Under the pieces are notes generated by a model. That model ran no database searches, had not been told where the DNA came from, and saw nothing but the letters and a program-made list of their open reading frames with translations. A stretch of 16,636 nt of DNA, taken from the NCBI GenBank assembly GCA_937136445.1, contig CAKZOQ010000588.1, forward strand, positions 1 through 16,636. Reading direction: 5' to 3'. The DNA is from an uncultured Gemmatimonadota bacterium (GTDB taxonomy: Bacteria; Gemmatimonadota; Gemmatimonadetes; Longimicrobiales; Gaopeijiaceae). A program made the translations under genes and the position numbers. Below, one piece after another: positions 14,177 to 16,636 of this stretch (position 1 is the first letter of the stretch; every line of letters starts with the position of its first letter).

Positions 14177-15313
14177 CTACTCGGGCGACGGTCCGCGGCC
14201 CGGGTCGTGCTCCACCGAGAGGAGCTCGAGCTCGATGTAGACGAAGTCGGACGCGTCGGCGGGATGCCAACGTCCCTCGCCCCGCCCCAGGAGCCGGAGG
14301 CCGTCGAAGCTGCGGTACCCGCCGACCGGAGTGGACCAGCCCCGCGGCTCGAAGCTCGTCCCGTCGGGGGAGGCCGCCAGCCGATCATCGGAGACGAAGT
14401 CCACCAGCTCCCCGGCTTCGTTCACATGGAGGACGGCCTGGACGGGCACGGCTCCGCCGACGTAGGTGCCCCGGGCCGAGCGCTCGTCCAGCGGCTCCCA
14501 GCGCACCTGGGACCCGGCGAGGGTGGCAGGCGCCAGGAGCGCCAGGTCGTTGAAGAGGGTCACCGATTCGCCCTGGTCCATCTCCGGGCCCGCCGCGTCC
14601 ACCATGGGGAGTAGGGAGAGGAGGCGGACGCGCATGGTGGCGGAGTCCCCCGCGAAGGCGTGCAGGACATCCACCGGGAGCCCGTTCCGCCGGGCGTCCA
14701 TGAGAAAGAAGCGCGCCGCAGGGTCCACCACGTTGTACTGCTCGGCGGTGAAGGGCATCCAGGGCTCCTCCGGTCCTCCGCGGATCCGGCCGCGCCAGGT
14801 GGTGCGGACGGCCCGGGGCAGGGGACGACCCACCGACCCGGTGGCGCGGAGGTAGCGGCGGATGGGTTCGGGGAGGGGCACGAGATCGGCCTCGGTGAGG
14901 CGGGGCGCATCCGGGCCGGTGGAGGTCTCGGTCCCGGTGGGGCGGTGGGCCTCCACCCGTCGCTCGTACTCCGCCCGGAAGCTCCACGGGCCCTGGGCGG
15001 CGAGTCCGTAGACCACCCCGAGGAGGAGGATCAGGTTGGCCAGCGTGCCCACGCGGGCGTCGTCCCAGGCCGTGAAGATCGCCGCCTGCGAAAGGACGAG
15101 CGCCGCCAGCCCCACCACCCACCAGATCCGGGGCGCCTGGAGGACGAGGGCGGCGGTCCCCAGCAGCGTGGCGGCTGCGCCGAGCCAGAGTAGGGCGGCG
15201 GCGCGGGAGACCGGGGCCAGCTCGGGCAGCTCCGCCCACCCGAAGGCCTTCGCGGGCCCCATGAGGTGGAGGAGCCCGTGGATCAGCATCAGCGTCGCGA
15301 AGGCCCAACGCAT
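14177..15313 (-). CDS. Membrane protein with C-terminal DUF6544/DUF6920-like domain
   Basis: A 378-residue protein. Residues 1-112 form four hydrophobic segments (FATLMLIHGLLHLMGPAKAF; ALLWLGAAATLLGTAALVL; WWVVGLAALVLSQAAIF; LANLILLLGVVYGLAA). A soluble domain of about 250 residues follows, with PEPIRRYLRATGSVGRP, TTWRGRIRG, WMPFTAEQYN and GGYRSFDGLRLLGRGEGRW. This order recalls an uncharacterised family (DUF6544 or DUF6920 as I remember it); the name is unverified and no activity is known. The ATG at 15313 has GAGGAGG 8 bases upstream, which fixes the start. It begins 19 bases after the stop of the exported FAH-family gene on the same strand, so the two are probably co-transcribed. No cofactor or catalytic motif can be pointed out. 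Confidence 0.75.
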   Translation of the reverse strand: MRWAFATLMLIHGLLHLMGPAKAFGWAELPELAPVSRAAALLWLGAAATLLGTAALVLQAPRIWWVVGLAALVLSQAAIFTAWDDARVGTLANLILLLGVVYGLAAQGPWSFRAEYERRVEAHRPTGTETSTGPDAPRLTEADLVPLPEPIRRYLRATGSVGRPLPRAVRTTWRGRIRGGPEEPWMPFTAEQYNVVDPAARFFLMDARRNGLPVDVLHAFAGDSATMRVRLLSLLPMVDAAGPEMDQGESVTLFNDLALLAPATLAGSQVRWEPLDERSARGTYVGGAVPVQAVLHVNEAGELVDFVSDDRLAASPDGTSFEPRGWSTPVGGYRSFDGLRLLGRGEGRWHPADASDFVYIELELLSVEHDPGRGPSPE

Positions 15314-15332
15314 GGATCCGCCCTCCTCGCTG

Positions 15333-16199
15333 CTAGCTCTCGGACCGCACGACGTTGCGCAGCACGCCCACGTGCTCCACCTCCACCTCCACGACGTCGC
15401 CGTCGGCGAGGGCCTGCGTGGTCTGCGGCGTGCCGGTGAAGATGACGTCGCCGGGCTCCAGCGTGATGTAGGTGCTCACGTAGCTCACGATGCGGGCGAC
15501 GTCGTAGATGAGGTCCGAGCTCCGTTCGTGCTGGCGCACCTCGCCATTGACCCGGGTCTCGATGAGGACGTCGTCGGGGTCGGCGCCGATGACGATGGTG
15601 GGTCCGAGGAGCGCGAAGGTGTCCGACGCCTTGGCCCGCAGCCACTGCAGGTCGGCGTCCTGCCAGTCCCGCTCGCTCAGGTCGTTGCCCGCCGTGAAGC
15701 CGAAGACGTACGACTTGGCCTCGCTCTCCGGCACGTTCCGGGCGCGCCGGCCCATGACCAGGACCAGCTCCCCTTCGTAGTGCAGGTTGTCCGCCCCGGG
15801 CGGCCGGAGGATGTCGTCACCAGGGCCGGCCACGGACGAGGGATACATGGCGAAGAGGCCGGGCTCCGGTGGGCGGGGGCGGCCCTGGAGGTGGCTCTCG
15901 AAGTTGCGCCCAACGGCGATGACCTTGGAGGGAGCCACCGGGGCCAGGAGGCGCACCGCCGAGCGGGGGTGCACCCGGTCCGTCGGCGTGGGCGCTTGGA
16001 AGAGGTCTCCGTCCAGCTCGCGTACCCCCTCGCCCTCCAGCACCCCGTAGACCACCCGGCCGTCCACCTCCATGCGGACGTAGTTGGTGATCTCCTGCGC
16101 CGCGGCGGGCCGCGGGCCCAGAAGGACGAGGATCGCGATGACGAGGGCCACCAGCAGGAGGGCGAGGCGCACCGGGGAAGGACCGCGGGACCGGGTCAT
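15333..16199 (-). CDS. Fumarylacetoacetate hydrolase (FAH) family protein with signal peptide
   Basis: A 288-residue FAH-fold enzyme. These metal-dependent enzymes cleave or isomerise beta-diketo or 2-hydroxy-diene acids, usually in the cytosol. The core is recognisable: SKVIAVGRNFESHL (91-104), HYEGELVLVMG (140-150) with metal ligands Glu142 and Glu144, FGFTAGNDLSERDWQ (166-180) with Asp173, and IFTGTP (253-258). The usual glycine-rich continuation after GTP is replaced by QTTQALADGD. The odd part is the N-terminus: basic residues, the hydrophobic core LALLLVALVIAILVLL (12-27) and PAAAQE, a good signal-peptidase site after Ala34. It is therefore predicted to be exported or membrane-anchored. 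The ATG at 16199 has CGGAG 6 bases upstream; no downstream ATG precedes the hydrophobic core. It heads a likely two-gene operon with the DUF6544-like gene. Substrate unknown. Confidence 0.88.
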   Translation of the reverse strand: MTRSRGPSPVRLALLLVALVIAILVLLGPRPAAAQEITNYVRMEVDGRVVYGVLEGEGVRELDGDLFQAPTPTDRVHPRSAVRLLAPVAPSKVIAVGRNFESHLQGRPRPPEPGLFAMYPSSVAGPGDDILRPPGADNLHYEGELVLVMGRRARNVPESEAKSYVFGFTAGNDLSERDWQDADLQWLRAKASDTFALLGPTIVIGADPDDVLIETRVNGEVRQHERSSDLIYDVARIVSYVSTYITLEPGDVIFTGTPQTTQALADGDVVEVEVEHVGVLRNVVRSES

Positions 16200-16233
16200 G
16201 CAGCACTCCGGGTGGAGAGGGACGCGATGCTCC

Positions 16234-16263
16234 ACGCTAGGCGGCCGGGTCACGAGGGGGCAA
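16234..16263 (-). promoter_or_regulatory. Weak candidate promoter of the FAH-family gene
   Basis: On the minus strand TTGCCC (16263-16258) and TAGCGT (16239-16234) are 18 bases apart, about 35 bases before the start codon. The match to sigma70 consensus is partial (4/6 and 3/6). This is the best pair seen in the 126-base gap. Confidence 0.25.
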
Positions 16264-16325
16264 GAGGGGAGATGATCCACGGTACGCTCGGGCCCGCTCC
16301 CCACGCGGCCCGGTCGGGTCTCGAC

Positions 16326-16636
16326 CTACCCCATGATCCGGGACATCTGCGCCGTGTCCGTGTGCTGCTGGAAGGCGACGAGGGTACCGTCGCGGACGGT
16401 CCAGACATGGGCGAAGGCGGCGTCCAGCGGGGCGCCCGAGGCGCGGTGGGTTCCGGTGTAGCGACCCAACGCCACTACGTGATCGCCCTCGGCCACGAAG
16501 GTCTCGGGAGCCACCTGGAACCCCTCGAAGGCCGCCATCAACAGCCCGAAGACGCCCTCGCCCACCTCCTGCGGGCCCACGTACGGATTACCTTCGGCGG
16601 AGGGCTGGTTCTCGGCCTCTCGCCACTCGATGTCCG
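16326..16636 (-). CDS. SnoaL-like / ketosteroid-isomerase-related protein (5' end cut by window edge)
   Basis: The reading frame is open from the right edge of the window to the TAG at 16328-16326, giving the last 103 residues. It begins DIEWREAENQPSAEGNPYVGPQEV and contains ETFVAEGDHVVALGRYTGTHRASG, HVWTVRDGTLVAFQQHTDTAQM, the characteristic strand pattern of the NTF2-like SnoaL family. These small alpha-plus-beta barrels bind or isomerise small molecules, or serve as domains of unknown role. A GTG at 16580 could open a shorter 84-residue frame, but the conserved-looking residues upstream of it show that the gene continues beyond the window. No signal peptide can be judged. It is followed after 126 bases by the exported FAH-family gene on the same strand; whether they are co-transcribed is unclear. 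Confidence 0.8.
   Translation of the reverse strand, partial: DIEWREAENQPSAEGNPYVGPQEVGEGVFGLLMAAFEGFQVAPETFVAEGDHVVALGRYTGTHRASGAPLDAAFAHVWTVRDGTLVAFQQHTDTAQMSRIMG

Overview
The window is GC-rich bacterial DNA (hand counts of single 60-base rows run from about 57% to 80% G+C). It has an outer-membrane lifestyle: a Kdo transferase for lipopolysaccharide, a predicted outer-membrane beta-barrel and lipoproteins. Gene style and context (KdtA with a rhodanese and a DUF4015 lipoprotein, an SLC12-type transporter, many exported proteins) fit Gemmatimonadota or a related group. This placement is inference; no rRNA or other decisive marker is present. No tRNA, rRNA, CRISPR array, insertion sequence or phage gene was seen. 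No gene-free stretch exceeds 300 bases; the longest is 11594-11877.

Bases 1-6435 are all on the minus strand. In transcription order they hold a 67-residue unknown protein coupled by an ATGA overlap to a lipoprotein of the HExxH aminopeptidase family. Two homologous hybrid histidine kinases of 749 and 748 residues follow, then the 5' end of leucyl-tRNA synthetase. Both kinases carry the complete LOV photoreceptor signature GRNCRFLQ behind two other PAS-like domains, followed by HisKA, HATPase and a C-terminal receiver. This tandem blue-light kinase pair is the most striking content of the window.

Bases 6530-9990 are a plus-strand cluster: kdtA, a single-domain rhodanese (ATGA overlap), a DUF4015 glycosidase-like lipoprotein that probably starts at TTG (TTGA overlap), and an 87-residue coiled-coil protein. 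The 94-base gap dividing it from the minus-strand block is extremely G-rich and fits a G-quadruplex pattern.

Bases 10034-14121 hold a predicted beta-barrel (minus) diverging from a 747-residue SLC12/cation-chloride cotransporter homologue (plus). A possible short leader ORF precedes the transporter. A hairpin lies at the convergent junction with the next block.

Bases 14177-16636 are minus strand: a 5'-truncated SnoaL-like protein, an unusual fumarylacetoacetate-hydrolase-family protein with a signal peptide, and a membrane protein of unknown function 19 bases behind it.
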